From Streptomyces globosus (lineage in GTDB: Bacteria > Actinomycetota > Actinomycetes > Streptomycetales > Streptomycetaceae), in assembly GCF_003325375.1 (NCBI RefSeq), contig NZ_CP030862.1, forward strand, positions 2,359,501 to 2,423,500: DNA of 64,000 nt. Reading direction: 5' to 3'. Under the pieces are notes generated by a model. It was not told the DNA's origin. It did not search any database and saw nothing but the letters and a program-made list of their open reading frames with translations. A program made the position numbers and the translations under genes. The stretch's first letter is position 1. Each line of letters begins with the position of its first letter. Below are positions 17,290 to 25,162 of the stretch, one piece after another.

Positions 17290-18093
17290 GTGGCAGTGAC
17301 GACGATGACAGAGACGACAGCGACCGCACGCAGGACCATCGGCTCGTACACGGCGATCGGGGACAGCTTCACCGAAGGGGTCGGCGACCCCGGGCCCGAC
17401 GGGAGGTTCCTCGGCTGGGCGGACCGCCTGGCCGTCCTCCTGGCCGACCAGCGGCCCGAAGGCGACTTCCGCTACGCGAACCTGGCCGTACGGGGCCGCC
17501 TGCTCGACCAGATCGTGGCCGAACAGGTCCCGCGCGCCAAGGAACTCGCCCCCGACATGGTCAGCTTCTGCGCCGGCGGGAACGACATCATCCGCCCCGG
17601 CAGCGACCCCGACGCCGTCGCCGAGCGCTTCGAGGCGGCCGTCGCCGACCTCACCGGCGCCGTCGGCCTCGTCATGATCACCACCGGCTTCGACACGCGC
17701 GGGGTGCCCGTCCTCAAGCACCTGCGCGGCAAGGTCGCCACGTACAGCGCGCACGTGCGCGCCATCGCGGACAAGTACGGCTGCCCCGTCCTCGACCTGT
17801 GGTCCCTGAAGTCCGTCCAGGACCGCCGCGCCTGGGACTTCGACCGGCTGCACCTCTCGCCCGAGGGCCACACCCGCGTCGCCCTGCGCGCCGCCCAGGT
17901 CCTCGGCCTCGACGTGCCGACCGACCCCGACCAGCCGTGGCCGCCGCAGCAGCCCCTCAGCTCCGTCGACGCCACCCGCGACAACATCCAGTGGGCCCGC
18001 GAGCACCTCGTCCCCTGGATCGGCCGCCGCCTGCGCGGCGAGTCCTCGGGGGACAACGTGGAGGCGAAGCGGCCGGAGCTGCTGCCGCTGTAG
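17290..18093 (+). CDS. SGNH/GDSL family hydrolase
   Basis: A 267-residue serine esterase/lipase-type hydrolase. Block I is AIGDSFTEG (near residue 19), followed by CAGGNDII (near 96) and the catalytic Asp/His block FDRLHLSPEGH (near 185). There is no signal peptide, so it is probably cytoplasmic. GTG 17290 is one option; GTG 17296 and ATG 17305 (MTETTATARR) are equally possible and change only the N-terminal five residues. No clear ribosome site exists. The substrate is unknown. Confidence 0.87.
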   Translation: MAVTTMTETTATARRTIGSYTAIGDSFTEGVGDPGPDGRFLGWADRLAVLLADQRPEGDFRYANLAVRGRLLDQIVAEQVPRAKELAPDMVSFCAGGNDIIRPGSDPDAVAERFEAAVADLTGAVGLVMITTGFDTRGVPVLKHLRGKVATYSAHVRAIADKYGCPVLDLWSLKSVQDRRAWDFDRLHLSPEGHTRVALRAAQVLGLDVPTDPDQPWPPQQPLSSVDATRDNIQWAREHLVPWIGRRLRGESSGDNVEAKRPELLPL

Positions 18094-18106
18094 TACGGGC
18101 GGACCC

Positions 18107-18160
18107 GGCGCCGGGCGCCGGGCGCCGGGCGCCGGACGCCGGACGCCGGGCGCCGGGCGG
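18107..18160. repeat. Heptanucleotide tandem repeat
   Basis: Seven full 7-bp units (GGCGCCG four times, GACGCCG twice, GGCGCCG once) and a partial eighth lie 13 bp after the hydrolase stop. Each GGCGCC core is self-complementary, so the tract can fold into several alternative hairpins and may end transcription. Length variation by slippage is likely. Confidence 0.8.
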
Positions 18161-18292
18161 CGGCGGAGCGGGGGAGAGCGGATGCCGTCCCCCGCCCGTC
18201 CGGCGGAATCCTCCGGGGCCGTCGGGCGTTGACAGGGTGTGGGCCGTGCCGGGCACGGCCCCGCGCCCATCCGCCGCACCCCAGGAGGCGCC

Positions 18293-19528
18293 TTGACCGG
18301 CTCCCGCTCCCCGCTCGCGCAGCTGCGCACCCTGCGCCCCGAGGCCTTCGGTGCGGACCCCTCCGGGGCACGGATGCAGCGGATCCGGAACTCGCCGAAC
18401 TTCCGGGACGGCGCCTTCCGGAACCCGGTCGGCACCCGCACCCGGCCCTCCGGCTCCATGCTCGAACTCGGCAAGGCCTACTTCCGCAAGGACGAGCGGG
18501 TCCGGCGCAGCCCGGCCGCGCCCATCCCGGTCCACCCGACGACCCTCGCCGACCTGGCCCGCCCGCCGGCCGGCGGGCTGCGCCTGACCTGGATGGGCCA
18601 CTCCAGCGTCCTCGCCGAGATCGACGGACGCCGCGTCCTCTTCGACCCGGTCTGGGGCGAGCGCTGCTCCCCCTTCCCCTTCGCCGGCCCCCGCCGCCTG
18701 CACCCCGTACCGGCGCCGCCGGCCGCACTGGGCCCGGTCGACGCCGTTGTCATCTCCCACGACCACTACGACCACCTCGACCTGCCCACCGTCAAGCAGC
18801 TCGCCGGAACCGGCACCGTCTTCGCCGTCCCGCTCGGCGTCGGCGCCCACCTGGAGCACTGGGGCGTCCCCGCCGACCGCGTACGCGAACTCGACTGGAA
18901 CGAGACCACCGAGATCGCCGGCCTCTCCTTCACGGCCACCCCGGCCCGCCACTTCTGCGGCCGCGGCCTGCGCAACCAGCAGCACACCCTGTGGGCGTCC
19001 TGGGTCGTCGCCGGCACCGAACACCGCATCTTCCACAGCGGCGACACCGGCTACTTCGACGGCTTCCGCGCCATCGGCGCGGCCCACGGCCCCTTCGACG
19101 CCACGATGATCCAGATCGGCGCCTACTCCGACCACTGGCCCGAGAACCACACGGACCACACCCCGCTGCCCGGTGCGTGGCCGGACATCCACATGACGCC
19201 CCAGCAGGGCGTCCAAGCACACCTTGACCTGCAGGGGTCCACCCCGCACGGCGTCATGCTCCCGATCCACTGGGGCACCTTCAACCTCTCCCTCCACGCC
19301 TGGGCCGAGCCGGCCGAGTGGACCGTCGATGCTGCAGAGGATGCCGGCCAGCCGGTCGCGCTCCCGCGTCCGGGCGAGCCCTTCGAGCCCGCGGGCAGGC
19401 TGCCGGCGGAGCCCTGGTGGCGTCCGATCTCCCATCCGATCGCTCACCCGTGGCGTCGCCCCAAGCCGGTGGATCTTCCTTCGAGTGACGCCCGGGCCGG
19501 AGACCTGGACCTCGCCGGCGAGCGATGA
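18293..19528 (+). CDS. MBL-fold metallo-hydrolase, UlaG/NAPE-PLD-like
   Basis: A 411-residue metallo-beta-lactamase-fold protein. LTWMGHSSVLAEIDG (near 98) and the metal motif SHDHYDHLD (near 155) are intact, with later ligands in HFCG, HSGDTGYFDGF and IHWGTF. The architecture matches the UlaG (ascorbate-6-phosphate lactonase)/NAPE-phospholipase D branch. The TTG at 18293 was chosen because AGGAGG lies 4 nt upstream; the frame extends to GTG 18239 without such a site. The substrate is unknown, and no operon partner is evident. Confidence 0.83.
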   Translation: MTGSRSPLAQLRTLRPEAFGADPSGARMQRIRNSPNFRDGAFRNPVGTRTRPSGSMLELGKAYFRKDERVRRSPAAPIPVHPTTLADLARPPAGGLRLTWMGHSSVLAEIDGRRVLFDPVWGERCSPFPFAGPRRLHPVPAPPAALGPVDAVVISHDHYDHLDLPTVKQLAGTGTVFAVPLGVGAHLEHWGVPADRVRELDWNETTEIAGLSFTATPARHFCGRGLRNQQHTLWASWVVAGTEHRIFHSGDTGYFDGFRAIGAAHGPFDATMIQIGAYSDHWPENHTDHTPLPGAWPDIHMTPQQGVQAHLDLQGSTPHGVMLPIHWGTFNLSLHAWAEPAEWTVDAAEDAGQPVALPRPGEPFEPAGRLPAEPWWRPISHPIAHPWRRPKPVDLPSSDARAGDLDLAGER

Positions 19529-19529
19529 C

Positions 19530-19578
19530 GCCGGACGCGGAGCCGGAAGCGGTTGCCCGCCTACGGCTCCGCGTCGGC
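19530..19578. terminator. Hairpin between convergent genes
   Basis: GACGCGGAGCCG (19534-19545) pairs with CGGCTCCGCGTC (19564-19575), flanked by further GCCG/CGGC pairing. It follows the metallo-hydrolase stop directly. The rest of the gap to 19674 shows no convincing gene. Confidence 0.55.
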
Positions 19579-19674
19579 ACCGGAGGAGCGCGAGCGGGCC
19601 GTCCGTGCCGCAGACCGGCCCCCTGACGCTGAGCCGCAGCAGCGGCCGCGGCATCTGCGTCCTCGACCCGAGGA

Positions 19675-20373
19675 CTACGCCCGTGCTGCCGTGAGGATGC
19701 GATCGCGGGCTTCGCGGCGGCTCCATCCGGCCCGTGCCGGGAGGGGGGACTCCGGCGCGGCGGTCGTCCGGTCTGTGTCCGTCAGGAGTGCGATGAGGTT
19801 CAGCCGCGCCCGGGCCACCCGGGAGCGGACGGTTCCGACGGGGCAGCCGACGGCGGTGGCGGCCTCCGCGTAGCCCAGGCCGAGGAGCTGGGTGAGGACG
19901 AAGGCCTCGCGGCGCTCGGCGGGTATGGCGGCCATGAGCTCGGCGAGAGCGATCCCGTCCTCGAAGCCGGGCACGCCGCGGGGCTGGGCCTGCTCGGCGG
20001 CGGTCTGCCAGTCCTGCTGGTCCGACAGGCGGGGGCGGGCGGCGGCGTGGCGGATGCTGTCCACGACGGTGCGGCGCGCGATGGAGAGCAGCCACGTGCG
20101 GGCCGAGGAGCGGCCTTCGAAGCGGGGGAGGGCGGCCAGCGCGCGAAGGAACACGTCCTGGGTGAGGTCGTCGGCGGCCTGGGTGTCGGCACTGAGGTAG
20201 GCCACGTACCGCCAGACATCGCGGTGGAGCGCGCGCACGAAGCGGTCGACCTTGACGGGATCGCCGTCTCGGGCCTCCAGGGCAAGCCGCGTCACCGTCG
20301 CGTCGGAGCCGGTGGTGGGCCCGGAGCCCTTCCGGACTGTTGTACGGGCATGGGTGGGCAGGGCAGGAGTCAT
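19675..20373 (-). CDS. ECF-type RNA polymerase sigma factor
   Basis: A 232-residue sigma-70 family protein with region 2 (VWRYVAYLSADTQAADDLTQDVFLRAL near residues 50-75) and region 4 (YAEAATAVGCPVGTVRSRVARAR near 165-187). An N-terminal extension of about 35 residues precedes region 2. ATG at complement 20371-20373 is used; GTG two codons upstream (20379) is also possible, with AGGA nearby. It lies 144 bp downstream of a membrane-protein gene on the same strand. No zinc-finger anti-sigma factor is visible, so that membrane protein is a candidate controller. Confidence 0.9.
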   Translation of the reverse strand: MTPALPTHARTTVRKGSGPTTGSDATVTRLALEARDGDPVKVDRFVRALHRDVWRYVAYLSADTQAADDLTQDVFLRALAALPRFEGRSSARTWLLSIARRTVVDSIRHAAARPRLSDQQDWQTAAEQAQPRGVPGFEDGIALAELMAAIPAERREAFVLTQLLGLGYAEAATAVGCPVGTVRSRVARARLNLIALLTDTDRTTAAPESPLPARAGWSRREARDRILTAARA

Positions 20374-20517
20374 CGCCACAAGGTCCTCATGGGTGAAGGA
20401 AGTCCGGCGCCGCGCGCGGCGGGGCCGGTGAAGGGGGGTACGGCCTGCCGGAGGGCATGGCCGATGCCCGAGGCGCGACGGCGCGCGGCCGTCAGTGTTC
20501 GCCCGGGGGGCCGACTG

Positions 20518-21318
20518 TCACAGGACAGCGGTTCCCGTCGGCGGACCCCGCGAGGTGATGGCGTGGACGAGGAGGAGCCGCCGCAGGGCGTGGCGGTGGC
20601 GGGACCGGCGGACGTGGACGCGGTGAAGGTGCGGCGTCGTCGGTGCGAGGAGGCGGAAGAGGATCCGCAGGGGGATCCAGAGCCGTGCCGCGAGGGTGCG
20701 GACGAAGCCGAACGCCGCCTGTTCCGCGTAGGCGAGCCAGAGGCCGCACAGGACGGCGGCGAGCAGGTGCGCGGCGAGCATGCCCGTCGGGGACATGCCG
20801 GCCATGTCGTGGCCGGTGGCGGGCATGCCCGTGCCGGCCGCCGTGGACGCGACGTCATGCACGTGATGCAGGTGGTGCATGCCGTGGACATCCGTCATCG
20901 CGGTGCCGGGCGGTGGCTGGGACACGAGCGTGCTGAGTCCCGCCGCGTCGGCGACCTCGAGGGTTTCGCGGGTCGACGGGTCTGGTCCCGTGCCCTCGCC
21001 GCACATCAGGTACGCGGCCCACTGCCGGGCGAAGGAGCCACCGGCCGGCAGGGACGGGTGGATCAGCGACTGGGCCAGGGAGAACCCGGCATGGAGCAGC
21101 GCCTGGACGGCCACCGTCGCGCCGGTGACGGCGAGCAGTCCGCGTTCGCGGTCCGCCAGGGCCCAGGCCGCTGCGATCGTGCCGACGAAGGCGGGCAGCA
21201 CAGCCCACCAGGGGACGGCGATGCCCGACGTGAGGACGTGGCCGGTGGCGGCGAGCAGCACGCATACGGCTGCGAACATTGCAGCCCGTGCGGCTCGGGA
21301 ACAGCGGCCTCGCTTCAT
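20518..21318 (-). CDS. Integral membrane protein with His/Met-rich loop
   Basis: A 266-residue protein with about four membrane segments (near residues 12-35, 38-60, 65-90 and 185-210). Between the third and fourth lies a loop (about residues 139-180) with seven His and six Met in forty residues, including GMHHLHHVHD and GHDMAGM, a pattern typical of copper or silver binding. The C-terminus is Arg/His-rich. ATG at complement 21316-21318 follows a basic MKRGR start; the frame runs further upstream but without membrane or domain content. No family is recognised. Genomic linkage with an ECF sigma factor suggests metal sensing. Confidence 0.7.
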   Translation of the reverse strand: MKRGRCSRAARAAMFAAVCVLLAATGHVLTSGIAVPWWAVLPAFVGTIAAAWALADRERGLLAVTGATVAVQALLHAGFSLAQSLIHPSLPAGGSFARQWAAYLMCGEGTGPDPSTRETLEVADAAGLSTLVSQPPPGTAMTDVHGMHHLHHVHDVASTAAGTGMPATGHDMAGMSPTGMLAAHLLAAVLCGLWLAYAEQAAFGFVRTLAARLWIPLRILFRLLAPTTPHLHRVHVRRSRHRHALRRLLLVHAITSRGPPTGTAVL

Positions 21319-21521
21319 GGCGCGTTCATCGTCGCACCGGACTTCCCGGCCGGACAGGTGGGTGCGCACTTCATGACAAGTCCTCGTCCTCGCCCTCGGC
21401 GCTGCTGGCTTCGGTCGGTTGTGGCGCACAGCACAGGGAGGAGCGGGAACCGGAGCCCCGTGCCACCCGACGACCTTCCCAGACGGCCCGCGTATGCAAC
21501 ATCCGGAGAACGGAGACTTCT
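21319..21521. other. Divergent intergenic region
   Basis: About 200 bp between the membrane-protein gene (minus strand) and the MFS gene (plus strand). It must hold the start signals of both. No clear palindrome or -35/-10 pair was found by eye. Confidence 0.5.
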
Positions 21522-22733
21522 GTGGCGGCAGCACAAGGGGCTTCAGCGCCAACGGAGTTGGACGGGCGCGCGAGGCGGCGGCTGACCGCTCTCCTTACGT
21601 GCGTCATGGCGTTCTCGATGCTGCAGCTGTTCCTGATGGGGGCGCTGGGCCCGCGTCTCGTTGCGGAGCTGGGCGTGTCGCCCGCCGTTCTCGGGCTGAC
21701 GACGACGACCGGGTTCGGAACGGCTGCCCTGCTGTCTCCGGTGGGCGGCCGGATCGTGGACCGCATCGGCCCAAGGCGCTCACTGGTTCTCCTCCTGCTG
21801 GTCGCGACCGCCGCCCTGGCCCTGATCGGAGCCGCCCGGGATCTTGCCGTCCTCCTGGGCGCGGTGGCGCTCGGCGGAATACCGCAGGCGTTGGCCAACC
21901 CCGCCACCAACAAGGCTGTCCTGGCTGCCGTTCCGCCCGCCCGGCGGGGCGCCGTGACGGGTCTGAAGCAGTCGGGTGTGCAGCTGGGGGCGTTCGTGGC
22001 GGGCCTGCCGCTCGCGGCGCTCGCCGCCGGACTGGGCTGGCGCACTGCGGTCTGGACGGCCTCCGGCGCCGCGCTGCTGGCGGCCGTGTGGGCGCTGCGG
22101 TCACTGCCGGCCGATGCGCCGCCGTCCGCGTCCCCGGCCCCGGCATCGTGGCTTCCCCGCGGCATGGTGGCGTGGCTGGCCGCCTTCTCGTTCTTCCTCG
22201 GCGCCGGAATCGCCTCGGTCAACACGTACCTGTCGCTCTACGGCGTGCAGCGGCTGGGCATGGACCCGACCGCGGCCGGCGCCTTGGTGGCGGTCCTCGG
22301 CGTGACGGGGATCGCCGGCCGGGTGGGATGGTCGAAGGCAGCCGTCCCCGGGCGTGCGGAACGGCTGCCGGGCCGGCTGGCATGGGGCGCGCTGGGAGCT
22401 GCCGTCCTGCTGGCGGCGGCCCAGCTGGCGGGCCCGCTGGTGTGGCTCGGTGCCGTCGCGGTGGGCGTCTTCGCCGTCTCCGGCAACGCCGTGTCCATGG
22501 TGTTGGTCATGCAGCGTGCCAAGCCCGGGCGGGCCGGGCAGGACTCGGCCCTGGTGGCCGCGGGGTTCTTCGCCGGGTTCGCGACCGGTCCGTTGCTCTT
22601 CGGCCTGTTCGCGGAGCGCGGCCGGTACGGGGCGGGCTGGCTCCTGGTCGCCGCGGAGTTCGCCGTGGCGGGAGCCGTCGCGTTCTTCTGGGCCCGTCAT
22701 GACCGCCGGGGCCAGGAGAGGGGCGGCGCGTGA
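21522..22733 (+). CDS. MFS transporter
   Basis: A 403-residue major facilitator with about 12 transmembrane segments. Motif A appears between TM2 and TM3 as GGRIVDRIGPRRSL. GTG 21522 was chosen because GGAG lies 6 nt upstream (21512-21515), and the first membrane segment begins about 25 residues later; the frame upstream has no membrane or domain content. The stop overlaps the next gene by 4 nt, so it is cotranscribed with a GH88-like hydrolase. It may import a glycoside or export a product of the acyl-CoA genes downstream. Confidence 0.85.
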   Translation: MAAAQGASAPTELDGRARRRLTALLTCVMAFSMLQLFLMGALGPRLVAELGVSPAVLGLTTTTGFGTAALLSPVGGRIVDRIGPRRSLVLLLLVATAALALIGAARDLAVLLGAVALGGIPQALANPATNKAVLAAVPPARRGAVTGLKQSGVQLGAFVAGLPLAALAAGLGWRTAVWTASGAALLAAVWALRSLPADAPPSASPAPASWLPRGMVAWLAAFSFFLGAGIASVNTYLSLYGVQRLGMDPTAAGALVAVLGVTGIAGRVGWSKAAVPGRAERLPGRLAWGALGAAVLLAAAQLAGPLVWLGAVAVGVFAVSGNAVSMVLVMQRAKPGRAGQDSALVAAGFFAGFATGPLLFGLFAERGRYGAGWLLVAAEFAVAGAVAFFWARHDRRGQERGGA

Positions 22734-23815
22734 GCTCCGCGGACTGGGCGGAACGGGCACTGGCGGCCGTGATGGGACGGGTGGCGGTGACGGAGGCAGA
22801 GGTCGGTGCCCGCTTCCCGCTGTACGCCGATCCCCGGGACGGGAAGTGGACGACCACCGGGCGTGGTTCGTGGGCCGGAGGGTTCTGGGCCGGGCTCCTG
22901 TGGCTGCGCGCACGCCACACGGGGCACGATGCCGACCGCCGGGCCGCCGCTGAGTGCACGGCCCGGCTGGAAGGCTGGGCGGACGCGGACACCGCGACCC
23001 GTGGCCTGATCCTCTGGTACGGGACCGCTCTCGCCGAAGGCGACGAAGCAGCGGCCTCACTGCGGGACCGGGCGGCGCGGGCCTGCCTCGGGGACCTCCA
23101 CCCCGAGACCGGGATCGTCCCCTGGGGCAGCGCCTTCGGAGGCCCCCGCCTGGTGGCACGGGTCGACGGAGTCCCGGGGACGGTGCCCCTCCTGGCCGAG
23201 ACCGGGCCGGACGGAGCGGCCGCAGCGGCCGCGCACCTGGACCGGCACCTCGGCCTCTGCCTCGGCTCCGGCGGGGAGCAGCGGCCGCCTGCCTGGCAGT
23301 TCGACAACGGGGCGGGGACGTGGAGTCCGCTCGACGACCCGAGGCCCGGATGGAGCCGTGGCCGGGCGTGGCTGCTCCTCGCGATCGCCGACGCCCTGCT
23401 GCGGCCGGACGTGGCGGCACGCTGCTCGGTGCATCTCGTGGAGGCGGCCGATCGTCTCCTGGCCCAGGACGACGTGGCGACCGGGCGGCTGGTCCCGCCG
23501 GCGGAGGGCGCCGAGCCGGACGGCCCTGCGGACACCTCTGCCGCGGCGATCACCGCGGTCGCCCTCATGAAGCTCGCCAGGGTCCCCGGCGCATGGACGG
23601 ACGCGTGCTCGTACCGGGGCGCCGCCATCCTGAGCCGGCTCGCGGAAGCCCATCTCTCCCGTGCGGACGACGGGCTTCCGGCCGGCATGCTGCTGGACGG
23701 CTGCTACGACGCGGGCAAGGGCCTCGCCGTACGCCACGAGCTGGTCTGGGGCGACTTCTTCCTGGCCCTGGGCCTTGCCTCGCTGGACGGGCTCGTCGAC
23801 ATCAGCCGGGTGTGA
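22730..23815 (+). CDS. Glycoside hydrolase family 88-like protein
   Basis: A 361-residue (alpha/alpha)6-barrel protein related to unsaturated glucuronyl hydrolases. GSWAGGFWAGLLWL (near 47) matches the WTSGFFxGxLW block, DTSAAAITAVALM (near 268) the DSSAAAI block, and the C-terminal CYDAGKGLAVRHELVWGDFF the family's final GDYxxxEAL region. It lacks a signal peptide and is probably cytoplasmic. GTG 22730 overlaps the MFS stop. Its end overlaps the convergent acyl-CoA dehydrogenase gene by 14 bp. The substrate is probably a uronic-acid disaccharide, imported by the MFS partner. Confidence 0.72.
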   Translation: MSSADWAERALAAVMGRVAVTEAEVGARFPLYADPRDGKWTTTGRGSWAGGFWAGLLWLRARHTGHDADRRAAAECTARLEGWADADTATRGLILWYGTALAEGDEAAASLRDRAARACLGDLHPETGIVPWGSAFGGPRLVARVDGVPGTVPLLAETGPDGAAAAAAHLDRHLGLCLGSGGEQRPPAWQFDNGAGTWSPLDDPRPGWSRGRAWLLLAIADALLRPDVAARCSVHLVEAADRLLAQDDVATGRLVPPAEGAEPDGPADTSAAAITAVALMKLARVPGAWTDACSYRGAAILSRLAEAHLSRADDGLPAGMLLDGCYDAGKGLAVRHELVWGDFFLALGLASLDGLVDISRV

Positions 23816-25010
23816 CCGCCTGCGGGCCGTAGTCGCGCAGGATCCGCCGGGCGACGGTCGTGATGTGGAGCTCGTCCGGGCCGTCGAGGATGCGGGCCGC
23901 GCGTCCGCCGCGGAACAGGGCGGGAAGCGGGGTGTCGGGGCCGAGCCCGGCGGCGCCGTGGACCTGGATGGCGGAGTCGGTGACCTGCTGGAGCATCCGG
24001 GCGGCGGCCACCTTGGCGAGCCCGACCTCGGTACGGGCGTCCTGTCCGGCGGCGATGAGCGCCACCGCCTCGTGGACCAGGGGGCGGGTGGTGCGCAGGG
24101 CGAGCAGGGCGTCGAACACGTGCTGCTGGACGAGCTGGTGGTCGGCGAGCGCCCCTCGTGAGCCGCTGCGCGTGGCGGCCCGTGCGCACATGAGGTCGAA
24201 GGCGCGCTGGGCCTGGCCGAGCCAGCGCAGGCAGCGCAGGGTGCGGCCCAGGGCGAGTCGCTCCCCGGCGACGGCAAGCGCCCGGCCTGCTTCGCCGATC
24301 AGGTGGTCGCCGGGTACGCGGACGTCGTCGAGCTCGATCTCGTACTGGCCCGCCGCCCCGAGGACGGGAAGTTCACGGACGATCCGGAAACCGGGGGAGT
24401 CCGTGGGGACGAGGAGCAGGGAGAGCCCCTCACGGTCGCCCGGCGCACCGCTGGTACGGGCCAGCACCGTCACCAGGTCGGCGGCCCCGGCCCCGGAGGT
24501 GAACCACTTGCGGCCGGTGATCCGCCAGCCGCCGTCCGCCGCGTACCCGCCCCGGGTGCCGGTGAGCAAGGGGTCGGTTCCGGGGACGTCGGCTTCGGTC
24601 ATCGCGTAGCAGGTGCGGATCTCACCGGAGACCAACGGCTCCAGGTACCTCTCCCGTACCCGGGTACCGGCATGCCGCGCCAGCATGGTGACGTCGAGCA
24701 GCGTGGCGGACCCCAGGGCGGCGGGGCCGTGGTCACTGGCGCCCTCGGCCTCCGCGAGCTGCGCGTATACGGAGAACGGCAGCCCGCCGCCGCCCAGTTC
24801 GGCAGGAAGCGGCAGGGCCCACAACCCCTCCGTGCGGGCGAGGGACCGTAGTTCCCGCAGGGCCGCCCCGGCGGCCGGCCCGCCTGCGTCGAGAACGGAC
24901 TCCTGCGGAATCACCCGGGTGCGGACGAAGCGCTCGACCCGTGCCCTCAACTCGGTTGCCGCGTCATCGGGTTGGGGAGCCGCACCGCTCGCCGTGAGTG
25001 AAACCGCCAC
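23802..25010 (-). CDS. Acyl-CoA dehydrogenase (CaiA-like)
   Basis: A 402-residue flavoprotein of the acyl-CoA dehydrogenase family. It has CYAMTEADVPGTDP (near 145) for FAD/substrate binding, ITGRKWFTSGAGAADL near 175, and the C-terminal QVHGAAGLGPDTPLPALFR region. GTG at complement 25008-25010 has GGGAGGAAC just upstream and was preferred over the longer frame. It faces the CoA-transferase gene across a 152-bp shared promoter region. With CaiB- and CaiC-like genes next door it may reduce or oxidise a specific CoA-activated acid. Confidence 0.88.
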   Translation of the reverse strand: MAVSLTASGAAPQPDDAATELRARVERFVRTRVIPQESVLDAGGPAAGAALRELRSLARTEGLWALPLPAELGGGGLPFSVYAQLAEAEGASDHGPAALGSATLLDVTMLARHAGTRVRERYLEPLVSGEIRTCYAMTEADVPGTDPLLTGTRGGYAADGGWRITGRKWFTSGAGAADLVTVLARTSGAPGDREGLSLLLVPTDSPGFRIVRELPVLGAAGQYEIELDDVRVPGDHLIGEAGRALAVAGERLALGRTLRCLRWLGQAQRAFDLMCARAATRSGSRGALADHQLVQQHVFDALLALRTTRPLVHEAVALIAAGQDARTEVGLAKVAAARMLQQVTDSAIQVHGAAGLGPDTPLPALFRGGRAARILDGPDELHITTVARRILRDYGPQAVTPG

Positions 25011-25023
25011 CGTGTTCCTCCCG

Positions 25024-25101
25024 GTTCCCGGGAACTCGCGGGAACGTCTGTCCGACTGTCTGTCCGTGGAACTGGTCGGGCGCGGATGCTCCCGAGTTCC
25101 C
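25024..25101. promoter_or_regulatory. Divergent promoter with repeated palindromic sites
   Basis: GTTCCCGGGAAC (25024-25035) is a perfect 12-bp palindrome. GGGAACTC (25030-25037) and GAGTTCCC (25094-25101) form a second, widely spaced inverted pair. They lie between the divergent acyl-CoA dehydrogenase and CoA-transferase genes and could be binding sites of one regulator controlling both. Confidence 0.4.
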
Positions 25102-25162
25102 GCGTTGCGCGTTTTCCGTACGACCTCGGCGGCGGCCACCGCCGCGCCGGGAGAGGAGAGGC

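Noticed and set aside
18107-18160. CRISPR-like array
   Set aside because: Units are 7 bp with no spacers; it is a simple tandem repeat.
19550-19690. Small plus-strand ORF after the metallo-hydrolase
   Set aside because: No ribosome site, no hydrophobic or domain features, and it overlaps a hairpin and the sigma-factor gene end.
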